Below are positions 1 to 10,896 of a stretch of 64,000 bases of DNA, one piece after another (position 1 is the first letter of the stretch; each line of letters starts with the position of its first letter). The stretch covers positions 682,001 to 746,000 of the forward strand of contig NJPS01000067.1 in assembly GCA_002946415.1 (NCBI GenBank), read 5' to 3'. A program made the translations under genes and the position numbers. The stretch is from Rutstroemia sp. NJR-2017a BVV2 (lineage: Eukaryota; Ascomycota; Leotiomycetes; Helotiales; Rutstroemiaceae). The notes below the pieces were generated by a model. That model had not been told where the DNA came from and did not search any database. It saw nothing but the letters and a program-made list of their open reading frames with translations.

Positions 1-980
1 TCTGTTCGTTCCGCCGCAGTACTCGGAAGAGTTCCCCGAGCATAGTGTAGAACAACCAGATATCCCCTCGGGAGCCAAGACTCCACCATTAGACAAGGAA
101 TTGCCGCACCCTAAAAATACTAAGTGCATGTAATGTTATGATAGAGACGTGCGGAAACTTACAACATTCTGTTGCATATTCGAGGCCAGCAAGATTGTAG
201 CCTGCTGCAGCACATGCAGAAGTACATAGACTAACGCTCATTTGAGATGCATTTGACGTTGCCTCCTGGTATACGAGAGTCCTCCCCCCTTGCCCTTCGC
301 TAGTAGATCGTTAGATATGCCCGACTCTCGGTTGACAAGTCTCAACTTACGTATAACATCCGGAAAAGTTCCAAAGGCCGGTTCCGGGATTGGTTTGAGG
401 GGGTGCTTTACCATTCCAAAAAAGATTCAGTCTACTCGGGCCACCACATGGTTCTGAGGAGTTTCCACTGCAAGGCATTTTGCAATCTAAAGCAGGAGCG
501 GGACCTGCACCGCTCGTGAGAGTGTTCCCGCAATCTGGACAGCATTGAGATCAGGCAACAAGTTGTTGGAGGAATTGATAACATACAGCATTCCGATGAG
601 TATTCGGTACCCGCGTAATTCAACCCTTTGGAGCTGCAATATGATATGCAGGATTCATCCGTCATACTTACATTGTCGATGTATTGTCCGTCAGTCAACG
701 TTCGGCCGACATCACTTGCGGTCAGTTAGTTCATGACCTCACGCCCGACTTTTTTCATCAATGAACATACAAATAGCATCCCCGAGACATCCAAGGCTCA
801 GGCAATATAGAAGATATCTCGAGGCCGGTCTGCCGAACGTTGCCAGATGCAGCGCTAAGCCGAAGGAACTGAGAATGAGGGTGGTCAATCAGCACGGGCC
901 AAATGATGTATATTTCTCATACTTACAATCATCAGCCATAGGATTGCTCCCAGAGTATGACGAGCAAAGGTGATCGTCAT
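1..980 (-). CDS. Secreted WSC-domain protein, C-terminus beyond left edge
   Basis: Assembled from six exons on the minus strand: 980-927, 868-771, 714-587, 534-351, 299-163 and 110-1, with five introns of 51-58 nt; all phases agree. The ATG at 980 opens a hydrophobic leader (MTITFARHTLGAILWLMIFL) ending near LSAAS, so a signal peptide is likely. Two WSC domains follow. The first starts at SRGCYF, runs through GRTLTDGQY, SCISYC, YAGTEYSSECYCGN and PCSGNSSEPCGGPSRLN; the second starts at NFSGCYT and runs through GRTLVYQE, YNLAGLEYATECWCGN and LCSGNSSEYCGG, reaching base 1. Both show the eight-Cys WSC spacing. WSC modules are carbohydrate-binding and occur in wall sensors and in secreted oxidases. 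A downstream transmembrane or catalytic part cannot be seen. Splicing restores the ECYCG and ECWCG motifs exactly, which is the strongest support. Confidence 0.85.
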
Positions 981-3900
981 GATTACGATGAGCAGAAACA
1001 AAACTGCTTAGCACGATAGGCTCGCAAGAGATGGAGCGTCTTTAAAGCTCCAGTCGTAAGGATGAAAGGCTCGAATCCGAAGACAATACTTCAGAATTTG
1101 ATAGGTACATCATGGCTGATATAGAAGGCGCGAACTTCACATCCTACTGAAGATGTGAAAGTTTATCGCACCCGAGATCGGGTCTACAGAAAGGACAAAG
1201 CCTCGACCATAGAGAATGGAAGGAAGGAAGGTACGAAGGCACGAAGTATTGTCGCTGTTGCCCACCGCGATGACATCTGTGAGACAATCCTGACGATGTT
1301 TTGTGCCAAGTCTTTGCCTAGTTATTTGCGGTGAATTGGTCGGTGGATGGATAAATGACTGATACAAAAAGGATCTGTACAATCATCACACGTACACCAC
1401 ATTAACAGTGGCATGATAGCAACGCACTCTTGAGTAAGAGATATTAACAGTCAAGGTGAGAATTCGCCCGACAATCCGAAATGGCTGGAAATAAGAGAGT
1501 GATACATACATACTTTTCAGCTTTTCTCATCAGAAATGCACATTTTGTGTTTGGCAGATGTCGAAATGTCCGATAACATTCCTCTTCATGGTGTTCACAC
1601 GCTAGTCTTTTATTAGTTCAATGCTACAGTACAACAACCTTACCTAGGCACCACACTAAAAACCTGGCTTGTATCACCCAAGGTTAACAATTTGGCTGTT
1701 AAACCAAACCTCCGTACCTTACGATAGAATTTGACAGCGAGAAAATTCACGACGACTACGCACGCATACAATTAAAGCGGATTCTTCCTTCGTCGCCATG
1801 GCCGTCGTTATATCCCGAGAGTTTGGACATACAGAATACCGTACAAAGATCTGGTTTCCGCGTGCTCTCATTCAATGCTGCGGCATGGCTCACATCCATA
1901 AGACCGAAAGGCATGCCCACGAGAGGGAACTTCGCGGGTAGACGCAGTGGTGACGCGACAGGTATCTCAAGACCACGGTGATGCGTTTAAAGAAGACAGG
2001 GCCACGCGTCTTCTTCGTTACAGTACTCGTAATCCAACCATACATTTTATGGCAGGCTTACACCTGTGTTACGCACCGAACGAGAACCCTAGGACCCGGC
2101 CAAGTCTTCCTCCTATATGGGCAGCCAGACCGATCACGAATTATCTCGTGTTTGACACCAATCTACCCCACGCAAACAACGTTTGCAACGGCCGAGTGGT
2201 CTGCATATCCCATAGCTAGAAGGCCCGCATGTTGTGTCATTTCATTCTTGTGAGGGTCATAAGCAACTGCAAGGCACTGAAAGTTGCACGAGATTCCCAT
2301 CACCTAGTACCATTAAGTATGTGCAACTACAAGCATCAAACTCGATCAAAGATGATATATCATAGATGTAAGCCGGTCTTCTGTGCTCTTTTCAGCTCAG
2401 GTCTATCCGTCGCAAACTTTTAGGTCTTTGATACCGACGGTGCAAAAAGGCACCACATTTCCCTTTCCAGTCCCCAAATCCGCGCAAAATAGCTTATGGG
2501 TTTACTTTCTGGGTATACAGGGCTAATTTGTGCGCCACTCAGGATCTAAGAGTCCCCAGATGAAGAAGCCAATTGCATCGATAATAACAGATAAGGCTTG
2601 TTTGCAGTGCTTACAGGACACTGTTCGTCAGACGATTGATAGGAGCCGAAAAATAATGAGACTGCCAACCCTCACGTCTTCAACACTAGCTGTATTATTT
2701 CCGTGTCTCGTGTATCAAGTGGTGTTCGACCTCAGATATCACATTCTGCTGACACCGTCTGCCAAAATACACGTCAAAGATCCCACAGTGCACCGCAGAA
2801 AAGCTATTGCATTCACTCTCGCATACGTCAATGTACCTCTGTCTTCTCTTCATTGGATGACTTGCTACAGACATAGAGTCAAGTGGTTGGCTGTGTTATT
2901 TCGAAGTACTTTGGAACAGACCTTTCAGCATAGGCAATGCTGCAAGTGCCAACATGGACAAATTCTGTGCCCGAGCATTCCACGAGGACAAGCAGATGAC
3001 TCAGGTTGCTCTATATCAAAGCTGATCCGAGTACCATCGACAACCTCTAGGGCTTCTGCTTTACCATTCATCGCCTCACTGCAGTCGCTCGCCTTTCAAT
3101 TCTGCGATAACTATCCAGGGCACTGCTAACTCAACTTTTGCTCGTCATCCAATTCTTCAATTGTATCGAAGCCATCTATCGGCACATTTCGTACTCGTCC
3201 CAAAGTTTTCTACCTCGGTTTACATTCTCTTTTATTTTCTTGGAGTAAGTCAGCCGCTTACGTGCCAAATCGTACTTAAAAGCTCCACATTCACATGGGT
3301 AGCAACACCATGTACAATGCCGTCATGGGGTTCTTCCACGAATCATAACGCTATGAAGGGTTTTGCGTAGCAAATATTTGAAACACGATGGGTTATGGCC
3401 TCTCCTGTCGCAGGTTGTTCCACAAAGTTGTGTTTGCGAAATCGATGCTGCCGAAGACGCCCAACGTCGTGCCTGATACCTAGGTGCAAGATCATTTAGG
3501 GAGAATGCCAATCTCTCGTAACACTTTCGAGGCGCATCATTTGGAGTTCATTCAAAATAGTATCTTTGAGGCTCTCTATTACGAGATAGCGGGCAAGCTA
3601 GTCGTTGCATGAAGTGTAAGATTTGGCAGTTGATAACGCTACTACTTCTGCTGCACTCAAAGTGGCAGGTGAATTCTTTACGATATGCTCATGGGTGGCC
3701 GCAGGAGGATAACGACCGGCATTCTGCTGACCACGACAATGTCCCTCAATATCATTTCCCCCCGCTGCCTGCGATAGCTTCGCCGCAGAGATATCATGGA
3801 TTTTCCCACGGATAATGGGCCAACACGCAAAATTAAAATCGAATCGGAGCTTTTGATCCGCTGGATACAGTCAGGCATTTACTCATCCTGCTGCAGCTCT

Positions 3901-5008
3901 CGATAGTTCAAAGTAGTGCAATATAAAGTATCGATAGTCTGAAGCACGAGTAAAAGATTTTCTGCACACAATCGCCGATCTCTTACACCAAGTGTATGCC
4001 TTCAGCTTTGCTTGCCATGCTCGTCTTGCTCGTCTGGTTTACATACATAGACTGAGTTTTTTTCAGATCTCCTCATTCACAGTCACATGCTATAAGCAAG
4101 CAACCCTACTTCTAGGAGCTTCCTAATAAATGTGATAAACGCAGCCACAACTAAGGTGCCATGGCTTGGTAAGTATGGGTTTGGTTATGGGGTATGACCA
4201 ATGACCGTGAAAACGCCTGCTTGACGTCGATGTGTTGTACATCATCGCACATGTCTGTTACCAAGAAACAGGGGCCGGGACCTGCCAAGAATGGAATTAT
4301 TACGCGGCATGCTGCACGACTGCAGGAAAGAATTGGGCCTTTTGTTCTAACTGTGCCCGAGTTTATAAGACGGCGCAGTTGAAGAACCAGCTAGCTATCG
4401 CAATACGACCTTCAGCCACAATTGGCAGGGTTCGCACCTGGTTTTAAAGGGTCTTAGGTACAGTAGCGGCTCGGGTAAGCAGAACAAGAAAACCGAGAAA
4501 AAGTAGAATCCTAGGCTGACATCGGTAACCAAGTTTTAACGATGTTAGAAATCCCATTTCGATCACACCTACATAATCGATATATGAGGAGGCTCCAAAA
4601 AGGTTCCGAATTCCGATGTTATATAATTAACAGCCACTCATATGGACTTATCCACATGGAATTTTGAGACTATTGGATTCTGAAGCGGCTTGGAACAAGG
4701 GATCGAACGGTCCGTATCGATAGCATGCAGGAAACGGTGTGGGGACAAGGGTCTGTAGATCCATTTTCTCGAGCTCAGATGCCTGCACTGGTAATCTTAA
4801 GCTTATCTGCGCACCCCACCTGATCGTGACTGTACGTTGGAACGCTGAGAGGGACGCGCAGGTCATGATCGAGATGGACGGTGGCAGCTTCATTATCAAT
4901 GAGCTGCGATGAGTACTTAGTCGTCTCTATTCCCGAGTGTTGAACTCTCAATTACTCGTCAGCATCTCCAGACAATTTGGAGCAACAATCCTTCTGCTAT
5001 TCATCGAT
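981..5008. other. Gene-poor spacer with possible decayed coding sequence
   Basis: No intact gene is supported. Short ORFs at 1947-2253 and a GTG-started 199-codon ORF at 2530-3129 have no recognisable motif. On the minus strand at about 2900-3520, protein-like stretches in different frames (for example EALEVVDGTRISFDIEQPES near 3060, and GIVHGVATHVNVELLSTIWH near 3300) are separated by stops; this could be an old gene relic or a gene with introns I could not resolve. A small Cys-rich ORF lies at 4232-4447 (plus). The 3' part holds the promoter of the galactose-oxidase-like gene. Confidence 0.4.
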
Positions 5009-6520
5009 ATGTCTCAAAGATGGGCTCTCATGTTACTGCCGCTGCTTCAGTCGGTACAAGCAGCAGCAGTTGCACGTCAAACCACCAACCTTGGAAAATG
5101 GGGTTCTGTGATCACCATGCCGCTTGTTCCTGCCGCTGCGTTTATCGAGTACTCGACTGGCAACATCCTCACTTTTTCTGCCTATAAAACGGACACCTTT
5201 TCAACCGCAGGCTATGGATACACCATCTCGGCCACCTACAACCCAACAACTGGTGCTATCTCATCTGCCAACATTTCCAACACTGGACATGATATGTTCT
5301 GTCCGGGCATGTCCTTGGCATTTGACGGTAGGGCTATCATCACTGGAGGTGATAATGCCGATAAAACTAGTATCTACACCTCTTCCTCGGATAGCTGGGT
5401 CGCTGGACCAGCCATGAAGATTTCTCGAGGGTACCAATCAACGCAGACTCTCTCCGATGGAAGGATATTTAATATTGGCGGATCTTGGAGTGGTGGCCGC
5501 GGTGGTAAGAATGGAGAGGTTTATGATCCTACCACAAACACATGGACCAAGTTGGCTGGCTGCCCAGTTGCCCCCATGCTTACTGCTGATGCACAAGGTG
5601 CATTTCGCACTGATAATCATGGTTGGCTCTTTGCGTGGAAGAACGGCTCCGTCTTCCAGGCTGGCCCGAGCAAGGCGATGAACTGGTACGGTACAACTGG
5701 AACTGGGAGTCAAGTCGCTGCCGGGAGTCGTGCTTCCGACACTGATTCCATGTGTGGAAATGCGGCTTTATACGATGCCGTGAATGGAAAAATCTTCACG
5801 GCCGGTGGCTCGCCCAGCTACCAGGACTCAAACGCGACCAAGAATGTCCATCTGATCACCATTGGAGCACCCAATGTAGCACCGACAGTGCAGACTCTCA
5901 CATCGATGAGTTACGCACGATCGTTTGCGAATAGCGTGATCTTCCCCAATGGCAAAGTCATGGTGACAGGAGGTCAGCCATATGCTGTGCCATTCACCGA
6001 CACTGATGCTGTCTTGACGCCCGAGCTTTGGGATCCGGCAACCCAAACTTTCACACTTCTTCCACCCCATGCCAAGCCAAGGACCTACCACAGCGTTGCT
6101 CTGCTCATGTTAGATGGTAGAGTCTTCACCGGTGGTGGAGGTTTGTGTGGATCATGCGCAACAAACCACAAAGATGCCCAAATCTACAGCCCATCTTACC
6201 TCTTCAACGACGACGGAACTGCTGCTACGCGTCCTGTAATCTCCTCAATCACCTCAACTGTAGCTGTAGGAAAGAACATAACTGTTACTACAAACAGCTC
6301 CGTCACAAGCTTCTCCATCACTCGCTACGGCTCGAACACACACACAGTCAACACCGACCAGCGACGCATTGCCTTAACACCTGTTGCGACCAGTGGCACA
6401 ACATACACCTTCAACATTCCCGCCGACCCAGGAATTGCACTCCCCGGATACTGGATTTTTTGGGCAATGAATTCGGCCGGCGTGCCGAGTCTGGGAGGCA
6501 CAGTAAAGATTACTCTTTAA
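5009..6520 (+). CDS. Secreted galactose oxidase-like copper radical oxidase (AA5)
   Basis: Single exon, 503 aa from the ATG at 5009. An in-frame ATG at 4937 exists, but the 5009 start puts a clean signal peptide first (MSQRWALMLLPLLQSVQAAA). The protein resembles fungal galactose oxidase across the Kelch propeller and C-terminal domain but lacks the N-terminal CBM32 module. Copper and radical residues are all present: Cys98 in DMFCPG and Tyr142 in RGYQS (the thioether pair), Trp160 in GGSWSGG stacked on it, axial Tyr360 and His361 in RTYHS, and His445 in THTVNTDQRR. The family oxidises a primary alcohol (galactose C6 or simple alcohols) to an aldehyde with O2, releasing H2O2. The substrate loop between KAMNWYG and MCGNA is shorter than in galactose oxidase, so a general alcohol oxidase is possible. 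It acts outside the cell. The nearest peroxide-linked neighbour is the catalase-related gene 0.6 kb downstream. Confidence 0.93.
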   Translation: MSQRWALMLLPLLQSVQAAAVARQTTNLGKWGSVITMPLVPAAAFIEYSTGNILTFSAYKTDTFSTAGYGYTISATYNPTTGAISSANISNTGHDMFCPGMSLAFDGRAIITGGDNADKTSIYTSSSDSWVAGPAMKISRGYQSTQTLSDGRIFNIGGSWSGGRGGKNGEVYDPTTNTWTKLAGCPVAPMLTADAQGAFRTDNHGWLFAWKNGSVFQAGPSKAMNWYGTTGTGSQVAAGSRASDTDSMCGNAALYDAVNGKIFTAGGSPSYQDSNATKNVHLITIGAPNVAPTVQTLTSMSYARSFANSVIFPNGKVMVTGGQPYAVPFTDTDAVLTPELWDPATQTFTLLPPHAKPRTYHSVALLMLDGRVFTGGGGLCGSCATNHKDAQIYSPSYLFNDDGTAATRPVISSITSTVAVGKNITVTTNSSVTSFSITRYGSNTHTVNTDQRRIALTPVATSGTTYTFNIPADPGIALPGYWIFWAMNSAGVPSLGGTVKITL

Positions 6521-7079
6521 TTGAGTGAATGATGATTGGCGCACGCTATACGGAAGGCACATAAGAGTGAAGTAGGAAAAGGGTACTTCAGGCTCCTGCA
6601 GCAAATAATTAGTAAATGTACGCAGTTAATTCGTTCGTTTATGCAATGTGGACCCCTCCTGCGTGACTATAATGCGCGTAAGCAGCAATTCGGAAAGTCG
6701 TCAAATCACCTGTGCTGTTTCCATGCATACTGGCTGATTAATTGATTAACTTTGCCGTAGTGATGCAGCCCGGGGCTTTTTTGTCCAACCACTGTTATGG
6801 GCTGGATAAGCAATCGCTCCTCGGTTTGACCAATCACAACACGATGTTTAAGAACAGAGCACGAGGCTCAGTTGGTATTCCAAATATGTCGATATTCGTG
6901 GAAGATATTGTGCGAATACGATAGATTGTAGTGAATTGCGTGTCTGAGCACGGCATTCTTGATGAGGGACGAACAAAGGATGTAGATGTATATAAAGGAG
7001 GGGTTGGATTCATGCTTTAATCATCTTTCCTCTTCTTTCAAAAATATTCAAACCGAGAATAGAGAAAGAATCATACACG
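6521..7079. other. Intergenic: terminator of oxidase gene and promoter of next gene
   Basis: No gene seen. It holds the 3' end of the oxidase gene and the promoter of the catalase-related gene, with a TATA-like element at 6989-6996 and a CT-rich leader before the ATG at 7080. Confidence 0.6.
6989..6996 (+). promoter_or_regulatory. TATA-like box of catalase-related gene
   Basis: TATATAAA lies 84 bases upstream of the ATG at 7080, followed by a pyrimidine-rich leader, a typical arrangement for a strongly or inducibly expressed fungal gene. Assigned by sequence and spacing only. Confidence 0.5.
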
Positions 7080-8099
7080 ATGCCTCTTCCAACTGATTCA
7101 GAAGTCGTGCAAACCAGTGGTGATCTGGTGAAGCAACTCCAAACTCTTTTTGGAAAACATCCAGGCTCCCGTCCAGGTTAGATAGATACTCTCTCCACCA
7201 TCAAGATCTTCCCTACAAGCTACAAGACACAGTAAACTAACACCCCCTCCCCAGCCCACGCCAAAGGCATCCTCCTAACCGGGACCTTCACCCCCACCCC
7301 CGCCGCCTCTACCCTCAGCCGCGCAGCCCACTTTTCCCAACCGTCCACCCCCCTCCTCATCCGCTTCTCCAACTCCACCGGCATCCCAGACATCTCGGAC
7401 GTCTCTCCCGACGCCGACCCCCGCGGCATCGCCATCCGCTTCGTGCTCGGCGACCGCAAACACACCGACATCGTCGCGCACTCCACGCCATTTTTCCCAA
7501 CCCGCACCGGGGCCGAGTTTCTGCAATTCCTCAAAGCAGCCGGCGCAAGCGGACCCGATGCCCCGCATCCGACTCCCATCGAGCAGTTTCTCGGCGCGAA
7601 TCCCAAAGCGCTGGCGTTTGTGCAGGCGGAGAAGAAGATGAAGGTGAGCTATGGGCGGGAGCAGTATTTCTCCGTCTCTGCGTTCAAGTTTGTGGATGCG
7701 GGCGGGAAGGAGCGGTACGTGAGGTATCGCATTGTGCCGGTGGAGGGGGTGGAGGTGGCGAGCGAGGAGGCGAAGAAGGGGTGGGGAGGGGATTATTTGC
7801 AGGAGGAGATTAAGGAAAGGTTGGGGAGGGGGAAGGTCGAGTTTACGTTGGAGGTGCAGGTTGCGGGAGAGGGGGACACGGTGGATGATGCGACGGTGCA
7901 TTGGCCGGAGGAGAGGGAGGTGGTTACGTTGGGGACGGTGAGTATTGAGGGGGTGAAGGAGGATGGGGAGAAGGAGTCGAAGAATATTATCTTTGATCCG
8001 ATTCCGAGGGTGGATGGGGTGGATGTTTCGGCTGATCCGTTGTTGGAAGTGAGGGCTGGTGTTTATTTGATTAGTGGTAGGGAGAGAAGAGCTGCTTGA
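7080..8099 (+). CDS. Small catalase-related haem protein (SrpA-like)
   Basis: Two exons, 7080-7176 and 7255-8099, intron of 78 nt with an ACTAAC branch site; 313 aa. The start is the first ATG after the TATA-like box. Short catalase-family proteins without the flavodoxin-like C-terminal domain are catalase-related peroxidases. Visible hallmarks are the distal His34 in AHAKG, the LIRFSNSTG strand, DPRGIAIRF, the STPFF segment, the YGREQYFSVSAFKF and RYRIVPVEG motifs, and a C-terminal RAGVYLIS carrying the probable proximal haem Tyr. The usual distal Asn region reads VAHSTPFF, so peroxide chemistry could differ from true catalases. No signal peptide is evident. It may remove H2O2 or act as a peroxidase. 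Base composition is striking: the coding strand is C-rich until about 7600 and G-rich after that. Confidence 0.85.
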
Positions 8100-8301
8100 T
8101 TGGCGAATGAGATGCGGCGTCATCTGAAGGAGTTAAATTGAGATTCAGTTAGAGAAGTGACTCTTATTACAAGTAACAAGTAACTTATCAGACATAATGC
8201 TAAGATGCTAAGGCATACTCCTTCCAGTAATCTTACTTCTCCAATCCAGGTTCCGTAGTAACCCCTCAAGCTTTTACAGCTCCTCCACACCCTTCCTCAA
8301 A

Positions 8302-8880
8302 TCAATCACTCCCCTTCAACCCCTCCATCCCCTCAATACCCTTCTCCTCCACCCCCTCCCCCTTCTCCGCCGCCGTCAAAACAAACATCATCCTCGCCCA
8401 CTTGCCCTCCCCAGTAACATTCCTCCAAGCATGATTCGTCGCTCTCTGCACACAAACATCACCTCTCTGCATAACCCTCTTCTCACCGGAGTCCAGCTCC
8501 AGCTCCACACTCCCCTCCAACACCACCCCGTAATCCAGACTCGCCGTCTTATGCATCGGACACGCTACCTCGGGCGCCATGTCGACGAATCGGAGAACGG
8601 TGCCCGTGGATATGCTGAGTCCCGGTGGTGAGGCGTAGTCGTTGGTGTAGGTGGCGAGGTCGGCGGGGAGGTTTGACGAGGGATCGGGGGAGAGAGAGAC
8701 GGGGAATTTGCGGGTTGAGTAGCCGAGGAAGAAATTCATGTCTTCGCCGATCGGCTGCCAGGTCGGGTTGGGCGAGATGCTTGGCTCAAGGATGGCCTTG
8801 CCCTCGGCATTGGTTGTTGTAATAAGTCTCTGGTTGTTAGGAAGCCCATTGGAGAGCACTTCGCGCTTTGGTGTGGCCAT
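8302..8880 (-). CDS. Cupin-domain protein
   Basis: Single exon of 192 aa starting MATPKREVLSNG. The central part (about 95-165) is a cupin_2-type beta barrel: CPMHKTASLDYGVVLEGSVE, then LELDSGE, MQRGDVCVQRATNHAWRN. Metal-ligand positions appear as His in PMHKT and His in NHAW. Small fungal cupins of this type sit near oxidoreductase and secondary-metabolite genes, but the substrate is unknown. The C-terminus is a Glu/Lys/Gly-rich tail of low complexity. It converges with the catalase-related gene, with about 200 bases between stops. The coding strand is C-rich early and G-rich late, like its neighbour. Confidence 0.8.
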   Translation of the reverse strand: MATPKREVLSNGLPNNQRLITTTNAEGKAILEPSISPNPTWQPIGEDMNFFLGYSTRKFPVSLSPDPSSNLPADLATYTNDYASPPGLSISTGTVLRFVDMAPEVACPMHKTASLDYGVVLEGSVELELDSGEKRVMQRGDVCVQRATNHAWRNVTGEGKWARMMFVLTAAEKGEGVEEKGIEGMEGLKGSD

Positions 8881-9842
8881 ATTAATTGGTGGGAGACAGT
8901 GAGGAAATTGAGAGCGTCTGCAAAATGAGTGATGGGAAGATTGGAGAAGTGAGAGATGGGCAAAGTCTTGCTCTTCCCAATATGCTTGAACGTCCGAGTA
9001 GAGGTGGGGTAAGTAGAAAAGGATATCGGACGTCCCCGATTTACTTTCTGATCCTACTCAAGGAGGAAAAGCTTCAGGTACACTGCATACCAGTCTTAAT
9101 TGATCCACTATTGGAAGGTCCGATTGATTGAAGCCATTGACGCCAAGCCTCCCGAATCGTTCAATTCTGTTTTCGTGGTCCGAAGAGAAATGGCTTGTTT
9201 GGGCCCGGCTGATTCCCCCCTCTTTTTCGGCATGGACATCAACATCTTTAGTTTTGCTGTCCGATCAATGAGGGTGCAAATGAAATTTGTTAATCTCGAT
9301 AGAGTATAAAGTAATCGCTCCAATATCTCAAGCCTCAGTCGTGACCAGAGGAGAGCCGAATCTGCGGAAGTTAAGAACAACTTATAGGAGTTCTATACGG
9401 CTCAGTCCGGTACTTCGGAGGTTGAATATAAGCTTTGGGTCATCTGCTCTCGCATCGGAACAGAATGACGTCGGGTTGTAGAAGAAGATCATTGCAAATG
9501 ACATCTTTATATTTGGTGCTGGCCCCTATGATCTTCCTAAGAAATAGATCTGTTGACTTGGAAAATATCATCTTGCAATAAGGGTGACTCTGGGGAAGGG
9601 GGAGCTCAAATATACCGCCGTCTCCAATAGAGCCGGGATGCATGCCACAAGTGCTTTGAATATGAATGAATTAGACCTATACCGTTCTACATAAGCTCCC
9701 ATAAAAGGATATCTAATATCAGGGTCGGCAATGGCATTAGATGGAGCAAATAAAGTCCTTAACTTCTAAGACTGCTGAATGATACAACTGATTCGAACGG
9801 CGTTAAATATCATGAAGGGGGTAGTCATTTACTGGCGGATCA
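8881..9842. other. Intergenic, no gene seen
   Basis: Contains the promoter of the cupin gene (minus strand) and the 3' flank of the dioxygenase gene. Short ORFs here are unconvincing and AT content rises. Confidence 0.5.
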
Positions 9843-10896
9843 TCAAAGCTTCGCGCTTACTTGCTTCTCTTTCTCCTTCAATGCCCACTCAATCAGCCTC
9901 TTCTTCCGCATCTCTACGACTGCTCTTGGCGACCGACCATCTACATAACCCATAAAATCATGCATAGAAAAGCCCATCAATTTCAACATCGGTTCGGGGA
10001 CCTTATCCAGGTCCTCCCAGCCCATTGCGATTGTCATATTCTCAAATGGTCGCGCCCATGGCTGGCAATACTGTATTGCGATGCTTCGACGAGGTTTGTC
10101 GGTAGTATTTGCTCCACCGCTATGCCAAAGCGTATTCAGAAAGTAAACCATGCTGCCCGCGGGCATAATCGCTGGTATCATTTCTTCTCTTGTTGGAAGG
10201 CGTTTGTCGGACCATAGATGGGATTTGGGAATGACAGTTGTAGCCCCGTTATCGGCCGTGAAGTCGTCGAGTGAGACCATGGTTCCCTGAATGACATGTG
10301 TAAGTTTGTACTCTTTCTGGCAGGTCATGGGGCTTCAAATTTACCGTCCCAATCAATGGTCTCGGCCTAGATAGAGCGACCAATCCATCATCCGTATGTA
10401 TGGGTTGGGCCGTCTGTCCAGGATAGATAACAACAGTGTGGAAGCTCGAAAGGAGAGGATTTGGCTGCAGGAAGTAATCATTGAGTGCCGTAACAGTGGG
10501 ATGAGTCGGGAAGCAGTCAAATGCTCGAGATTTGTCTGCAAGAGCGTACACCCTTCCGGTCTTGAAACCTTCGAAAAGGTTCCGTCCAGCAGTCGATGCG
10601 GGTCCCGCTTCGAGAGCTTCGAGTCGTGCTATTTCAGCGTTCGCAGTATTCACCTGTTCTTGCGTATAGATTTTGGGAAGAATGACATAGCCATGTTCGA
10701 GTACGTGGTCGATGAGAGTTTGTATCGAGGGATCTTTCTTCCCAGGTAAAAAGGTCGTCCCTTCGCCAAGCTGAATGCGGTCGTTCACTGTAGTGGGTTT
10801 GCGAAAATTGAAGTTTTTCTCCCTGGCTGTAGGCTCTCTAGCTGTAGGCTGATTTATGATTAGATTCTTTTCACCTATCAATTCGCAGGAAACCAT
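9843..10896 (-). CDS. Phytanoyl-CoA dioxygenase-like Fe(II)/2-oxoglutarate oxygenase
   Basis: Two exons, 10896-10345 and 10286-9843, intron of 58 nt, 331 aa. The PhyH fold is shown by GYVILPKIYTQEQV near the N-terminus, the iron motif IHTDD (His167, Asp169), DDFTADNGATTVIPKSH, and the distal iron ligand His239 in NTLWHSGGAN with Arg250/251 in KPRRS for 2-oxoglutarate. All catalytic residues are present, so an active enzyme is expected. Relatives hydroxylate fatty acyl-CoA or tailor fungal meroterpenoids and terpenes. A terpene cyclase 2.5 kb away makes a tailoring role possible, but this is inference. The protein is cytosolic in appearance, without a signal peptide. A near-repeat at residues 17-26 (PTAREPTARE) marks the N-terminus. 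Confidence 0.87.

Noticed and set aside
2530..3129. 199-codon plus-strand ORF
   Set aside because: Starts with GTG, has no motif, and amino-acid use looks random; the opposite strand shows more protein-like phrases.
4232..4447. 71-codon Cys-containing ORF
   Set aside because: Cys spacing hints at a secreted peptide but there is no signal peptide, and only about half of the ORF is Cys-rich; not enough to call a gene.
7275..8123. 282-codon minus-strand ORF
   Set aside because: Antisense shadow of the catalase-related gene; Pro/His/Leu-rich then Gly-rich, a product of the skewed composition of the real gene.
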